A stretch of 64,000 bases of DNA from Microbacteriaceae bacterium VKM Ac-2854 (GCA_013205085.1 JABMLH010000003.1:496001-560000); one strand, 5' to 3'; counted from the stretch's first letter, positions 33,871 through 43,215 are shown. Notes: generated from the sequence alone by a model not told the origin. Translations and numbers: made by a program.

Positions 33871-35241
33871 CTAGGCGTCGAGGGTGAAGTCGGCGCCGAG
33901 CTGGCGCAGCTTCGTGATGAAGTTCTCGTAGCCGCGCGAGATGATGCCGACGTTCGAGACGGTCGAAGAGCCCTCGGCCGAGAGCGCCGCGATCAGGTGC
34001 GAGAAGCCGCCGCGCAGGTCGGGCACCTCGATGTCGGCGCCGTGCAGCTTCGACGGGCCGGAGATTACCGCGGAGTGCATGAAGTTGCGCTGACCGAAGC
34101 GGCAGGCCTGGCCGCCGAGGCACTCGCGGTGGATCTGGATGGTGGCGCCCATCTCGACGAGCGCGTCGACGAAGCCGAAGCGCTGCTCGTACACGGTCTC
34201 GTGCACGATCGAGACACCCTTGGCCTTCGTCAGCGCGACTACGAGCGGCTGCTGCCAGTCCGTCATGAAGCCGGGGTGCACGTCGGTCTCGATGATGACC
34301 GGCTTCAGCTCGCCACCGGGGTGGTAGAAGCGGATGCCGTCCTCGGCGATCTCGAACGCGCCGCCGACCTTGCGGAAGACGTTGAGGAAGGTCGTCATCT
34401 CCTGCTGGCGGGCGCCGCCGACGAAGATGTCGCCCTCGGTGGCCAGAGCAGCGGCGGCCCAGGAGGCGGCCTCGTTGCGGTCGAAGAGCGCGCGGTGCGT
34501 GTAACCGGTGAGCCGGTCGACGCCCTCGATGCGGATCACGCGGTCGGTGTCGACCGAGATGATGGCGCCCATCTTCTGCAGGATGTTGATCAGGTCCATG
34601 ATCTCGGGCTCGATCGCCGCTCCCGAGAGCTCGGTGATGCCCTGCGCGCGCACGGCGGTGAGCAGCACCTGCTCGGTCGCGCCGACGCTCGGGTACGGCA
34701 GCGAGACCTTGGCGCCGTGCAGGCCCTCGGGAGCCGACATCCGGATGCCGGAGGGCAGCTTCTCCACGATGGCGCCGAAGTTGCGCAGCACCTCGAGGTG
34801 GTAGTCGATGGGGCGATCGCCGATGCGGCAGCCGCCGAGGTCGGGGATGAACGCCTCGCCCAGGCGGTGCAGCAGCGGCCCGCAGAACAGGATCGGGATG
34901 CGGCTGGAACCCGCGTGAGCGTCGATGTCGGCGAAGTGCGCCGACTCGACGTTCGACGGGTCGAGGATGAGGTCGCCCTCGTCCGGCCCCTGCTGCACCT
35001 TGACGCCGTGCACCTCGAGCAGACCCTTGACGACCCGCACGTCGCTGATGTCGGGCACGTCGCGCAGCACGCTCGCGGTCTCGCCCAGGAGAGCCGCGAC
35101 CATCGCCTTGGTGACGAGGTTCTTCGCCCCCTTCAACTCGATCCGTCCGACGAGCGGCTGACCACCGTTGATCGTGATGCGTTCGGCTGTCATACCCACG
35201 CGGGCCCCCGCTGCTTTGGCGTCCTGGAGGAGAGAGTTCAA
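33871..35241 (-). CDS. murA: UDP-N-acetylglucosamine 1-carboxyvinyltransferase
   Basis: The protein of 456 residues has GGQPLVGRIELKGAKN, the catalytic Cys138 in GGCRIGDRPIDYH (equivalent to Cys115 of Escherichia coli, so fosfomycin-sensitive chemistry is expected), and a PDLRGGFSHLIAAL segment near the end. It adds enolpyruvate to UDP-GlcNAc, the first committed step of peptidoglycan synthesis. The TTG start at 35241 lies one base after the leuD stop, consistent with coupling; an internal ATG at 35193 (MTAERITI) is the alternative, as no strong ribosome site marks either. Confidence 0.95.
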   Translation of the reverse strand: MNSLLQDAKAAGARVGMTAERITINGGQPLVGRIELKGAKNLVTKAMVAALLGETASVLRDVPDISDVRVVKGLLEVHGVKVQQGPDEGDLILDPSNVESAHFADIDAHAGSSRIPILFCGPLLHRLGEAFIPDLGGCRIGDRPIDYHLEVLRNFGAIVEKLPSGIRMSAPEGLHGAKVSLPYPSVGATEQVLLTAVRAQGITELSGAAIEPEIMDLINILQKMGAIISVDTDRVIRIEGVDRLTGYTHRALFDRNEAASWAAAALATEGDIFVGGARQQEMTTFLNVFRKVGGAFEIAEDGIRFYHPGGELKPVIIETDVHPGFMTDWQQPLVVALTKAKGVSIVHETVYEQRFGFVDALVEMGATIQIHRECLGGQACRFGQRNFMHSAVISGPSKLHGADIEVPDLRGGFSHLIAALSAEGSSTVSNVGIISRGYENFITKLRQLGADFTLDA

Positions 35242-35242
35242 G

Positions 35243-35839
35243 CTATTTCACCGGCAATGTCTTGGGCCGCCAGCTTTCGCGGCGGGTTTCGAATTCAGAG
35301 ATGAGCGCTTCGTCGCGCAGGGTGAGACCGATGTCATCGAGTCCCTCGATCAGGCGCCACCTAGTGTAATCATCGATCTCGAAGGCGACGCTGTAGTCGC
35401 CGACGGCGACCGTACGAGCAACAAGATCGACGGTGAGCTTTATTCCGGGTTCGGCCTCGATGATCTGCCAGATCTTCTCGATGGCCTCTTCCGCGACGAT
35501 CGCGCTGAGCAGACCCTGCTTGCCGGAGTTGCCTCGGAAGATGTCGCCGAAGCGCGACGAGAGGATGACCTTGAAGCCGAAGTCGCGCAGCGCCCACACG
35601 GCGTGCTCCCGGCTGGAGCCGGTGCCGAAGTCGGGCCCGGCGACCAGGATCTGCGCGCCCTGGTAGGGCGCCTGGTTCAGGATGAACTCCGGATCCTGTC
35701 GCCAGCCGTGGAACAACGCGTCCTCGAAACCGGTCTTGGTGACCCGCTTCAGGAACACCGCGGGGATGATCTGGTCGGTGTCGACGTTGCTGCGCTTCAG
35801 CGGCGCGGCGACGCCCGTGACAGTGGTGAACTTCTCCAT
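35243..35839 (-). CDS. leuD: 3-isopropylmalate dehydratase small subunit
   Basis: The 198-residue protein is the swivelling domain of isopropylmalate isomerase: [17 protein letters not shown], the [17 protein letters not shown] motif and [15 protein letters not shown]. Length equals the bacterial LeuD norm. With LeuC it converts 2- to 3-isopropylmalate in leucine synthesis. It starts three bases after the leuC stop and ends one base before the murA start. Confidence 0.97.
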   Translation of the reverse strand: MEKFTTVTGVAAPLKRSNVDTDQIIPAVFLKRVTKTGFEDALFHGWRQDPEFILNQAPYQGAQILVAGPDFGTGSSREHAVWALRDFGFKVILSSRFGDIFRGNSGKQGLLSAIVAEEAIEKIWQIIEAEPGIKLTVDLVARTVAVGDYSVAFEIDDYTRWRLIEGLDDIGLTLRDEALISEFETRRESWRPKTLPVK

Positions 35840-35842
35840 GAC

Positions 35843-37285
35843 TCAAGCACCGACCAATTCGTTGACATCCGACGGGCTGGACAGGGTGCCGCGGATGGCC
35901 GTGGCGGCCGCGACCAGCGGCGAGACCAGGTGTGTGCGTCCGCCCTTGCCTTGGCGGCCCTCGAAGTTGCGATTCGAGGTGGAGGCGCAGCGCTCCCCCG
36001 GCGCGAGCTGGTCGGGGTTCATCCCCAGGCACATCGAGCAGCCCGCGAAGCGCCACTCGGCGCCGAACTCCTTGATGATCACGTCGAGGCCCTCGGCCTC
36101 CGCCTCGATCCGCACGCGAGCGGATCCGGGGACCACCATCACGCGCACGTCGTCGGCCTTCTTGTGGCCCTTGATCACGGAGGCGAAGGCCCGCAGGTCC
36201 TCGATCCGCGAATTGGTGCAGGAGCCCATGAAGACGGCGTCGACCTTGATGTCCTTCATCGGCGTGCCGGCGGTGAGGTCCATGTACTCCAGCGCGCGCT
36301 GCGCGTTCGAGCGCTCGTTGGGGTCGGCGATCTCCGCCGGGTCCGGCACGGTGGCCGAGAGCGAGACGCCCTGGCCGGGGTTGGTACCCCAGGTGACGAA
36401 GGGCTCGAGCTCGTCCGCATCGAGGAAGACCTCGGCGTCGAAGACGGCGCCGTCATCGGTCGGCAAGGTGTTCCAGTACGCGATCGCGTCGTCCCAGTCC
36501 TGGCCGGTCGGCGCGTGCGGGCGACCGTTGAGGTAGTCGTAGGTGGTCTGGTCCGGAGCGACCATACCTGCGCGGGCGCCGGCCTCGATCGACATGTTGC
36601 AGATGGTCATCCGACCATCCATCGACAGCGCGCGGATCGCGGATCCGCGGTACTCCAAGACGTAGCCCTGGCCGCCGCCGGTGCCGATCTTGGCGATCAC
36701 GGCGAGGATGATGTCCTTCGCGGTGACGCCCGGCTTCAGCGTTCCGTCCACATTGATCGCCATGGTCTTGAACGGCTTCAGCGGCAGCGTCTGCGTGGCC
36801 ATCACGTGCTCGACCTCGGAGGTGCCGATGCCGAAGGCCATCGCACCGAAAGCGCCGTGCGTCGAGGTGTGCGAGTCGCCGCAGACCACGGTGATGCCCG
36901 GCATGGTCAGCCCGAGCTGCGGGCCGACCACGTGCACGATGCCCTGCTCCACGTCGCCCAGCGAATGCAGGCGCACCCCGAACTCCTCGGCGTTGTTGCG
37001 CAGGGTCTGGATCTGGGTGCGGCTGGTGAGGTCGGCGATCGGCTTGTCGATCGCCAGCGTCGGGGTGTTGTGGTCCTCCGTGGCGATCGTCAGATCGAGC
37101 CGGCGCAGCGGACGCCCGGCCTGACGCAGTCCGTCGAAGGCCTGCGGGCTGGTCACCTCGTGCACCAGGTGCAGGTCGATGTAGATGAGGTCGGGGTTGC
37201 CGTCCTCGCCCTTCTTGACCAGGTGGTCGTCCCAGACCTTCTCGGCCAGGGTGCGGGGCCGGGCCGCGGGCGCGCTGTCGTTCAT
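35843..37285 (-). CDS. leuC: 3-isopropylmalate dehydratase large subunit
   Basis: The protein of 480 residues is an aconitase-superfamily large subunit. The [4Fe-4S] cluster ligands are Cys356 ([11 protein letters not shown]) and Cys416/Cys419 (GCSMCLGMN). Other landmarks are [12 protein letters not shown] and [15 protein letters not shown]. Start ATG at 37285 with GGAG upstream. It heads the leuCD-murA unit and is preceded by a 150-base leader with a leucine-rich peptide and competing stems, indicating leucine-responsive attenuation. Confidence 0.97.
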   Translation of the reverse strand: MNDSAPAARPRTLAEKVWDDHLVKKGEDGNPDLIYIDLHLVHEVTSPQAFDGLRQAGRPLRRLDLTIATEDHNTPTLAIDKPIADLTSRTQIQTLRNNAEEFGVRLHSLGDVEQGIVHVVGPQLGLTMPGITVVCGDSHTSTHGAFGAMAFGIGTSEVEHVMATQTLPLKPFKTMAINVDGTLKPGVTAKDIILAVIAKIGTGGGQGYVLEYRGSAIRALSMDGRMTICNMSIEAGARAGMVAPDQTTYDYLNGRPHAPTGQDWDDAIAYWNTLPTDDGAVFDAEVFLDADELEPFVTWGTNPGQGVSLSATVPDPAEIADPNERSNAQRALEYMDLTAGTPMKDIKVDAVFMGSCTNSRIEDLRAFASVIKGHKKADDVRVMVVPGSARVRIEAEAEGLDVIIKEFGAEWRFAGCSMCLGMNPDQLAPGERCASTSNRNFEGRQGKGGRTHLVSPLVAAATAIRGTLSSPSDVNELVGA

Positions 37286-37309
37286 GATGTTGTGGGTTCT
37301 CCTGCTTGT

Positions 37310-37393
37310 CGAGGTCGTCGCCTCAGAACTGGTGGTCAGCCGACGAGAAACACCGCGACGAGGGAGGCCTGTCAGATCGAGGACTCGTCGCGG
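37310..37393 (-). promoter_or_regulatory. Candidate leucine attenuator with competing stems
   Basis: In the leader RNA, CCGCGACGAG (37393-37384), which covers leader codons for Cys-Arg-Asp-Glu, pairs perfectly over 10 bases with CTCGTCGCGG (37362-37353). A second CTCGTCGG (37347-37340) could pair with the same left arm, or with CGACGA near 37315. Ribosome stalling at the upstream leucine codons would change which stem forms. No T-run terminator is visible, so control might be on translation of leuC. Confidence 0.5.
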
Positions 37394-37422
37394 CAGCTAA
37401 GGAGGAGCCGGCCGAACAGCAT
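37372..37422 (-). CDS. Leucine-rich leader peptide of the leuCD operon
   Basis: A 16-residue open frame reads [16 protein letters not shown]. Leucines are at positions 2, 6, 7 and 8, using CTG, CTC, CTC and CTT, the last being rare in this GC-rich genome. It lies about 90 bases before leuC and its stop falls within a stem-loop region. There is no Shine-Dalgarno site, but the ATG is six bases after TATTCT, as in other leaderless genes here. This is the classical form of an amino-acid attenuation leader. Confidence 0.6.
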   Translation of the reverse strand: MLFGRLLLSCRDESSI

Positions 37423-37428
37423 TGAATG

Positions 37429-37434
37429 AGAATA
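37429..37434 (-). promoter_or_regulatory. -10 box TATTCT for the leuCD leader transcript
   Basis: TATTCT on the minus strand is followed by CATTCA and the leader-peptide ATG. A weak GACTCG lies 17 bases upstream. Confidence 0.6.
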
Positions 37435-37490
37435 GCACCCGGTGCGCCCGGCGAGTCGGAAGCGGTGACGGGCGCCGTCGAGGGCCGCGG

Positions 37491-38066
37491 TCAGCCCGAT
37501 CCGAGCAGGGCGGCGACGAGGAGGAAGCAACCACCGATCAGCAGCGCCGCGCCGACGACCACACCCCCGACGACGAAGATGCCCGCCACGATGCCGCGCA
37601 GGAAGCCGACGACTCCCCCGCGCCGGGGCTTCGGCGCTGCGATCGCTTCGTGCGCGAACCACTCGCCGTCCAGCGGATCCGGCCCGTCGAGCTCGTAGTG
37701 CGCGGCCTCCATCAGCTTCTGCGGCAAGGCGGCGAGCATCCGTGCCGCGTGCTCGGACTCGGCGGCGACGACCAGCGGGGAGACCAGCGCACGCTCGGCG
37801 AGATCGTAGGGGTCTTCACCCGATCGCACCAGCGCCCGCTCGAACGCACTCAGCTCTTCACGCACCGCGCCGCCGTCGACCAGGTAGCCCCATCGTCCGG
37901 CCTCGATCAGGTCGCCGCTACGGCGATACAGCTCCGCCAGCAGGATGCGCGGATCCGGCCACGCCGGGTCGGCTTCGACGCAGCGCTCGAGCAGGGAGAC
38001 CGCCCCGGAGACGTCGCCGTCGGCGAAGCGCAGCTTCGCGCGATCCAACGCCTCCGACGTGTCCAT
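37491..38066 (-). CDS. DUF6584 family protein (TPR-like, membrane-anchored)
   Basis: The 191-residue protein begins with alpha-helical repeats (ALDRAKLRFADGDVSGAV, then ILLAELYRRSGDLIEAGRW) like the DUF6584 family. Residues about 149-190 form a C-terminal hydrophobic, glycine-rich membrane segment (GIVAGIFVVGGVVVGAALL). The fold is probably TPR-like and cytoplasmic, tethered to the membrane. Function is unknown. It lies between the leuC leader and a small membrane protein gene, with its own upstream gap of 72 bases. Confidence 0.7.
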   Translation of the reverse strand: MDTSEALDRAKLRFADGDVSGAVSLLERCVEADPAWPDPRILLAELYRRSGDLIEAGRWGYLVDGGAVREELSAFERALVRSGEDPYDLAERALVSPLVVAAESEHAARMLAALPQKLMEAAHYELDGPDPLDGEWFAHEAIAAPKPRRGGVVGFLRGIVAGIFVVGGVVVGAALLIGGCFLLVAALLGSG

Positions 38067-38138
38067 GGGGGAAAGTATGCCAACCTCGGCCCCCGAATGC
38101 GCGACCCGGCCGAATCAAGGACATCATGTCCACTCGAT

Positions 38139-38498
38139 TCAGTGAGGTCGGGCGTCCACGGTCGTGGGGGCGACCGTGCCGCTCCCGGTCACGGCCAGGA
38201 GCGAGAAGAACGCGCTCACTCCGCCGATCAGACCGGCCAGGAGCAGCACCGCCAGAGCCGCGAGCACAATACGTCGGGCCGGCATGCGCCCACGCAGCAC
38301 CCGCGGCAGGTAGCTCAGCGCGACGATGACGGCGCCGACGCAGGCCAGGAAGAGGACCGCCAGGGCCGTCGTCCCGGCGGCCGCCGGATCCGAACCCGCC
38401 CGCAGCGCCAGCCCGGCGACACCGAGCACAACGAATCCGCTGACGATAACGGCCATGGCGATCCGGTACCGCCGGTACCACGCGTCGGTTTCAGGCAT
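38139..38498 (-). CDS. Small four-helix membrane protein, unknown
   Basis: This 119-residue protein has about four hydrophobic segments (IAMAVIVSGFVVLGVAGLAL, TALAVLFLACVGAVIVAL, VLAALAVLLLAGLIGGVSAF) and no recognisable catalytic motif. A GTG at 38501 immediately before the ATG is an alternative start. It overlaps the phosphatase stop by a few bases, so it is cotranscribed with that gene. I do not recognise a family. Confidence 0.75.
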   Translation of the reverse strand: MPETDAWYRRYRIAMAVIVSGFVVLGVAGLALRAGSDPAAAGTTALAVLFLACVGAVIVALSYLPRVLRGRMPARRIVLAALAVLLLAGLIGGVSAFFSLLAVTGSGTVAPTTVDARPH

Positions 38499-39297
38499 CA
38501 CTTCCGCCGCCCGTCGCCCCGTCGCCGGGCAGCCACCGCGCGTCGATCACGATCACCGTCACGTTGTCGCGACCGCCGGCGTCCAGCGCCTCCTGCACCA
38601 GGAAGCCGGCGAAGTCCTCGCGCAGCCAACTCTTCGCATCGCGCCGCGCGAACAGCAACGCGAGCCGGTCGTCCGAGACCTCTTTCGTGAGACCGTCCGA
38701 GCAGATCAGGTAACTCGACTCCGGCAGGATCGGCAGGGTCCACACATCGGCGTCCACGAACTCATCGGCACCGAGAGCGCGGGTGATGATGTTCCGATCC
38801 GGGTGCTCCTCCGCCTGGGCGCGGGTGATGAATCCGGCGTCCACCAATTCCTGCACGGCGGAGTGATCGACGCTCAACTGCGTCAGCGCCGCGCCGTCCC
38901 AGCGGTACACCCGCGAGTCGCCGACGTTGAACAGAGCCCACTCGACGGCGTGGGTCGCCTCGTTCTCGGCGAGGGTCAACCCGGTGAGGGTCGTGCCGCA
39001 CAGGGCGCCGCCGACCTCGAGCCCGCGCACCGCATCGTTGGCCTCGCCGACGATGCCGAACAGTTCGTCGACCGTCACAACACCCGAGTCCGGGTGCAGA
39101 CGCTCCAACGTCGCGATCGCGGCGGCGCTGGCGAGGTCGCCTCTGGCGTGCCCGCCCATGCCGTCCGCGACCGCGAACAGGGCCGGCCCGACGAGGACCG
39201 CGTCCTCGTTGACCTTGCGCAGGCGGCCGACGTCCGTGCAAGCGCTCACCGCGAGCCGCAGGGTCCCCGCGGGCAGGTCGATGGTGCGCTCGGTCAT
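38491..39297 (-). CDS. PP2C-family serine/threonine protein phosphatase
   Basis: The protein of 268 residues has all PP2C motifs: RKVNEDAVLVG, VADGMGGHARGD (metal-binding Asp-Gly), ALFNVGDSRVYR, LICSDGLTKEV and GGRDNVTVIV. It has no membrane segment, unlike PstP, and is therefore a soluble phosphatase. It dephosphorylates Ser/Thr-phosphorylated proteins with Mn2+/Mg2+. No partner kinase is adjacent. It lies between terC and a small membrane protein and overlaps the latter. Confidence 0.94.
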   Translation of the reverse strand: MTERTIDLPAGTLRLAVSACTDVGRLRKVNEDAVLVGPALFAVADGMGGHARGDLASAAAIATLERLHPDSGVVTVDELFGIVGEANDAVRGLEVGGALCGTTLTGLTLAENEATHAVEWALFNVGDSRVYRWDGAALTQLSVDHSAVQELVDAGFITRAQAEEHPDRNIITRALGADEFVDADVWTLPILPESSYLICSDGLTKEVSDDRLALLFARRDAKSWLREDFAGFLVQEALDAGGRDNVTVIVIDARWLPGDGATGGGSDA

Positions 39298-39306
39298 CCG
39301 GTCGAC

Positions 39307-40341
39307 CTAGTCCTTCGTCGTCGGCACGTCGGAGTCGTGCACGATCTCGGGGTGGCCGTCGTGCAGTTCGATGTGCTCGTGGCCGCGACGCATCTTGATC
39401 AGGCTCGCGACGGTCGCGACCGCCATGCTCACCACGATCACGGCGAGCGAGGTCCACGTGTCGATGTCCCAGACGTCGAGGTGCTCGCCGCCGTTGATGA
39501 AGGGCAGCTCGTTCTCGTGCAGGGCGTGCAGCACCAGCTTGACGCCGATGAACGCGAGGATGAACGCGATGCCGTACTTGAGGTACTCCAGCTTGTCGAT
39601 CAGGCCGCCGAGCAGGAAGTAGAGCTGACGCAGACCCATCAGCGCGAAGATGTTCGCGGTGAACACGATGAAGGGGCTCTGCGTGATGCCGAAGATCGCG
39701 GGGATCGAGTCGAGCGCGAAGAGCAAATCGGTCGAGCCGATCGCCAGGAACACGATCAGCATCGGGGTGAAGAACTTCTTGCCGTCGATGACGGTGCGGA
39801 TCTTCGAGCCGTCGAACTCGTTCGAGATCGCGACGCGCTTGCGGAGGACGCGGATGAGCAGGTTGTCCTTGTTCTCGTCCTCGTGGCTGCCGAAGGCCTG
39901 GTTCCACGCCGTATAGACCAGGAATGCGCCGAAGATGTAGAAGATCCAGCTGAAGTTCTCGATCAGCTGCGCGCCGAGCAGGATGAAGATGCCGCGGAAG
40001 ATCAGCGCGATCACGATACCGACCATCAGGACTTCCTGCTGGTACTTCGGCGGAACCGCGAAGCGGCCCATGATGATCACGAAGACGAAGAGATTGTCGA
40101 TCGAGAGGCTGTACTCGGTCAACCAGCCGGCGAGGAACTGGCCCGCGTGCTCACCGCCCGCGAAGATCAGCATCAGCAGGGCGAAGATCAGCGCGAGGCT
40201 CACGTAGAACGCGACCCAGAGGCTCGACTCCTTGAGGCTCGGCACGTGGGGACGCTTGAACACGATCAAGAGGTCCGCGGCGAGGATCAGGATGAGAACG
40301 ACGAACGAGCCGATCTCGAACCAGAGGGGCAATTCCAGCAT
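39307..40341 (-). CDS. TerC family membrane protein, probable Mn2+ exporter
   Basis: The 344-residue protein has about eight to nine membrane segments and TerC/Alx landmarks: FLAGWLTEYSLSIDNLFVF and GSTDLLFALDSIPAIFG, each with a membrane-embedded Asp-Asn or Asp-Ser pair likely to bind a metal ion, and NIFALMGLRQLYFLL. The ATG at 40341 has GAAAGG nine bases upstream. Many TerC/Alx proteins are now linked to manganese efflux, sometimes with metallation of exported proteins. A yybP-ykoY-type riboswitch directly upstream supports manganese control. The 'tellurium resistance' name is historical. Confidence 0.92.
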   Translation of the reverse strand: MLELPLWFEIGSFVVLILILAADLLIVFKRPHVPSLKESSLWVAFYVSLALIFALLMLIFAGGEHAGQFLAGWLTEYSLSIDNLFVFVIIMGRFAVPPKYQQEVLMVGIVIALIFRGIFILLGAQLIENFSWIFYIFGAFLVYTAWNQAFGSHEDENKDNLLIRVLRKRVAISNEFDGSKIRTVIDGKKFFTPMLIVFLAIGSTDLLFALDSIPAIFGITQSPFIVFTANIFALMGLRQLYFLLGGLIDKLEYLKYGIAFILAFIGVKLVLHALHENELPFINGGEHLDVWDIDTWTSLAVIVVSMAVATVASLIKMRRGHEHIELHDGHPEIVHDSDVPTTKD

Positions 40342-40347
40342 GAGAGC

Positions 40348-40374
40348 CTTTCGGGGTCGGAAGAGTTCCGAAAG
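40348..40374 (-). promoter_or_regulatory. Predicted Shine-Dalgarno sequestering stem before terC
   Basis: CUUUCGG (40374-40368), which is the 3' strand of the riboswitch P1 stem, can pair instead with CCGAAAG (40354-40348), which carries the terC ribosome-binding site. The two pairings are mutually exclusive. Metal binding that stabilises P1 would free the ribosome site. Confidence 0.5.
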
Positions 40375-40470
40375 TCTCTCCCCCGGCAGCCTACGGCGCC
40401 GTTCCGGCCCCGGAACCACAACGATGCGGAACGTATTGACGGAGCCGGATGAGTGGGATACTCCCCTTCG
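40369..40470 (-). ncRNA. yybP-ykoY (manganese) riboswitch upstream of terC
   Basis: The leader RNA contains GGGGAGUA directly after a P1 5' strand CGAAGG and, about 90 bases later, GGGGGAGAGACUUUCG, whose CUUUCG pairs with CGAAGG (one G-U). GGGGAGUA and GAGAGAC are the conserved loop sequences of the yybP-ykoY aptamer that bind Mn2+. A UCAAUACG segment near the middle also fits. TerC genes are known targets of this riboswitch class. Covariance-model scoring was not possible here. Confidence 0.75.
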
Positions 40471-40478
40471 CGGATGCA

Positions 40479-40484
40479 ACCATA
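40479..40484 (-). promoter_or_regulatory. -10 box TATGGT for the terC riboswitch transcript
   Basis: TATGGT on the minus strand lies about nine bases before the riboswitch aptamer begins. No clear -35 is seen. Confidence 0.45.
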
Positions 40485-40518
40485 GCGCACCCTGAGACTC
40501 GCTATTGAGGTACTCGAA

Positions 40519-42624
40519 TCATGCGTCGGATGCGGCACTCCGCGCCCGCCAGGCGCGCCCCGACCGCGATCGACGCCGACGCATCAGCAGCCCGCCGCCC
40601 GCGAGGGCGAACGCGACGGCGGCCAGTGCGACCGCATCCACCCCCGTGGCCGCGAGGCCCGGTTCCGCCCCGCCGGCCGCGACCGGCGAGCTCGTCGTGG
40701 CGCTCGGTGCCGGCGTCGCCTCGGGTACGCTCGCCGCGCCCTGATCGGCGACGAACGAGGCGACCCACGACAGCGCCGAGTTCCAGTTCACCGTGATCTC
40801 GTTCGTCGACCACGACTGGATGTCGTCGGTGTAGCAGAACTGCGGCGCGCAGCCATCGGCGAACAACGCCTGGGCGACGGGATCCTGGATCGACGAGTTC
40901 GGCCCGCCGGCGACCGCGCCGATCGGCGGCGACGGCAGTGCCGCGTCGAGCGAATGCGCGAACCAGCGGCTGTGCTGGTTGTGCGAGAACACCGAGCCGT
41001 AGCCGGTGATGTAGGAGATGTTCAGCGCGTTGCGCCCGAGCAGGTAATCCATCGACTCGAGGACGGCATCGCGGTACTCGGCCCGACCGGTGAGGTCGTA
41101 CGCCGTCGCGATCACCACCTGGTTGTTCAGGATGAGGCTGTTCGAACCCCAGTCGTATCGTCCGCTCGTGGGAGCGTAGCTCTGACCGAATGCCTGCTGC
41201 TGCTGAGCCGCGAGGTGCGCATCCGCCCCGGCGACGACCCGATCGACGACACTCCGGCGATCCGGCAGCGAGCTGGGAACCGTCGCGAGATCCAGCGCCG
41301 CGAGCGCGGCGGTGTGGCCCCAGTCGAAGCCGTCGGCGCGGAAGACCTCCGTCGCCGGCGCCGAGTGCCACGGGCTCGCCGTGACGTCGGAGAGGAACTC
41401 CGACTCCCCGGTCGTCAGGTACAGCTCGGCGGCGGCCCAGTAGAACTCGTCGCTGACGTCGTAGTCGTTGTAGGCGCCGCCGCCGTCGTTGCCGTCCTCC
41501 GCCGGCGCGTAGATCGCCGGATGCGCCAGCGCCGCGTTGTAGGCGACGCGGGCGGCGGCGAGCAAGGCGTCGGCGAATCCGGGGTCCGACGCACGGAAGA
41601 GTCGCGCGCCCTGCGCGGCGGCGGCCACCAGGTTCAGCGTCGCCGCGGTCGACGGGCGGTGCAACGAGCGCGGTTGCGGATCGTCAGCCGGCAGCAGCGG
41701 CAGCCCGGTCCACGCATCGTCGTGCACCTTGTGGAAGGCCATGCCCGCGAGATCCTCACCGGCCGGCACCTGCATCCGCAGCAACCACCCCAGCTCCCAC
41801 CGCGCCTCATCGAGCACGTCGGCGACGGCGTTGTCGCGCTCGGGAATACGGAGCGTGTCGTCGCCGAGCGCACCCGGTTGCGTCGAGGCGGCGTTCAGAC
41901 CGCGCTCGTAGGTACTCATCAGCTGACTGACCGCGATGCCGCCGTTCACCACGTACTTGCCGTGATCGCCGGCGTCGTACCAGCCACCGCGGACGTCGCG
42001 CGTGTAGTCGCAGCTCCAGTCGTCGAGGTACGGTCTCGGGGCGAGACAGGGCACAGCAGTATCGCCCAGGTTCGGCGCGACGCCGATGTGCCCGGCCGCA
42101 CGCGCATACGCGGCACCAGCCACGGATCCGTCGATCTCGATCCCGCTGCGCACCGGGTAGAAGTAACTCAGTGCATCCGTGCGCAGACTCGCGTAGATGT
42201 CCGCGGCGATCGTGAACGGATAACTGGTCTCACCATCGGCGGTCAGCGTGAAACCGCTGCCCGTCGCGGCTGCCTCGCCGAAGTCGATGAGATGGGTGGC
42301 CAGGCCGGAACTCGCGTCGAGCGCCTGCGGGGTCGTATCGCCCTCGGCCACGACAGCGCCGTCGGCGCCACGCAGCTGCCAGCGCAGTGCACTCGTGGCG
42401 TCCGAGACGAGGGTGGCTCTCTTGGGCCCGGTCGGCAGGTAACCGAGCTGGTTCACCCGGACCCGCGGACCCGTGTCGGGCACCTCGGCGACGGGCGGAG
42501 CCTCGATCGGATCCGCCGCAACGGCCGGCGCCCCGACGAGGCCGACCGTCGCCGCGGCCGCAGCGATCCACATCCTCGCTCGGCTCGTTCTCGTCGCTCG
42601 TCGACTCACCATCGTCCGGACCAC
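40519..42624 (-). CDS. GH9 endoglucanase, sortase-anchored
   Basis: The protein of about 701 residues has a Sec signal ([20 protein letters not shown]), an N-terminal Ig-like domain ([19 protein letters not shown]) and a GH9 (alpha/alpha)6 catalytic domain. Asp217 and Asp220 in YDAGDHGKY are the base residues and Glu609 in [10 protein letters not shown] the acid. Near the end, LAATG followed by a hydrophobic helix and RRRR is a class E sortase (LAXTG) sorting signal, so the enzyme is displayed on the cell wall. GTG 42624 follows GAGGGGG by six bases; an ATG at 42663 lacks such a site. It cleaves beta-1,4-glucan such as plant cellulose. Confidence 0.92.
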   Translation of the reverse strand: MVRTMVSRRATRTSRARMWIAAAAATVGLVGAPAVAADPIEAPPVAEVPDTGPRVRVNQLGYLPTGPKRATLVSDATSALRWQLRGADGAVVAEGDTTPQALDASSGLATHLIDFGEAAATGSGFTLTADGETSYPFTIAADIYASLRTDALSYFYPVRSGIEIDGSVAGAAYARAAGHIGVAPNLGDTAVPCLAPRPYLDDWSCDYTRDVRGGWYDAGDHGKYVVNGGIAVSQLMSTYERGLNAASTQPGALGDDTLRIPERDNAVADVLDEARWELGWLLRMQVPAGEDLAGMAFHKVHDDAWTGLPLLPADDPQPRSLHRPSTAATLNLVAAAAQGARLFRASDPGFADALLAAARVAYNAALAHPAIYAPAEDGNDGGGAYNDYDVSDEFYWAAAELYLTTGESEFLSDVTASPWHSAPATEVFRADGFDWGHTAALAALDLATVPSSLPDRRSVVDRVVAGADAHLAAQQQQAFGQSYAPTSGRYDWGSNSLILNNQVVIATAYDLTGRAEYRDAVLESMDYLLGRNALNISYITGYGSVFSHNQHSRWFAHSLDAALPSPPIGAVAGGPNSSIQDPVAQALFADGCAPQFCYTDDIQSWSTNEITVNWNSALSWVASFVADQGAASVPEATPAPSATTSSPVAAGGAEPGLAATGVDAVALAAVAFALAGGGLLMRRRRSRSGRAWRARSAASDA

Positions 42625-42726
42625 ATCGTCCCCCTCGCCATCGGGACGCGAGAGCGCCCTCATGTCACGGCGAGGCTAACAAGACCGGCCCCGGATGTCG
42701 AGCTATCTTCAGCTATGCGAACAGAT

Positions 42727-43203
42727 TCAGTCTTCGACGACGTCGTCGTCGGCATCCGTCAGGTCATCGACCTCGACGGGAGTGCCACCCTCGAAGTAGA
42801 CCGCGACCCCGAGCTCGAGACACGCGGGCAGGGTGCAGTCCGCGAAGCGGAGCGTCCAGGCGCGGCCGAGTCCGAAGGTGAGCTCCGGCTCGTCCAGCCC
42901 GAACTCCGCATCCTCCCGCACGCCGAAGCGCGTCGGGTTCTCGGCCACGGCCGACCGGACCGCTGACGCCCCGAGCTGCAGCACCGCATCCAGTTCGGAG
43001 AGCGTCTGCGCGATGAAGTCCAGGTCGAGTTCGGAAACCGCGTCGCCGTCGCCCAGGAGGACGCTGACGTCGATGCCGTCCCGCGACGCGTCACTCGTCG
43101 CCTCCGACGCACCGAACGGGAGCAGGCCGGTCCAGCCGACGAGCCCGGGCGGCGTCTCCAGCGGCTCGAGGGTGAGGTGGCCGGGGATCGTCAACGTGGT
43201 CAT
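42727..43203 (-). CDS. Uncharacterised acidic protein
   Basis: The 158-residue protein has no recognised family. It has a soluble mixed alpha/beta pattern and an acidic C-terminus ending in VDDLTDADDDVVED. Three segments contain repeated acidic/hydrophobic alternation (EATSDASRDGIDVSVLLGD, ELDLDFIAQTLSEL, ENPTRFGVREDAEFGLD). The ATG is six bases after TAGGCT, indicating a genuine leaderless gene. It is downstream of the tRNA-Glu cluster and convergent with nothing; function unknown. Confidence 0.75.
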   Translation of the reverse strand: MTTLTIPGHLTLEPLETPPGLVGWTGLLPFGASEATSDASRDGIDVSVLLGDGDAVSELDLDFIAQTLSELDAVLQLGASAVRSAVAENPTRFGVREDAEFGLDEPELTFGLGRAWTLRFADCTLPACLELGVAVYFEGGTPVEVDDLTDADDDVVED

Positions 43204-43209
43204 CCGACA

Positions 43210-43215
43210 AGCCTA
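43210..43215 (-). promoter_or_regulatory. -10 box TAGGCT for a leaderless transcript
   Basis: TAGGCT on the minus strand is followed by TGTCGG and the ATG of the 158-residue protein. Confidence 0.6.
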
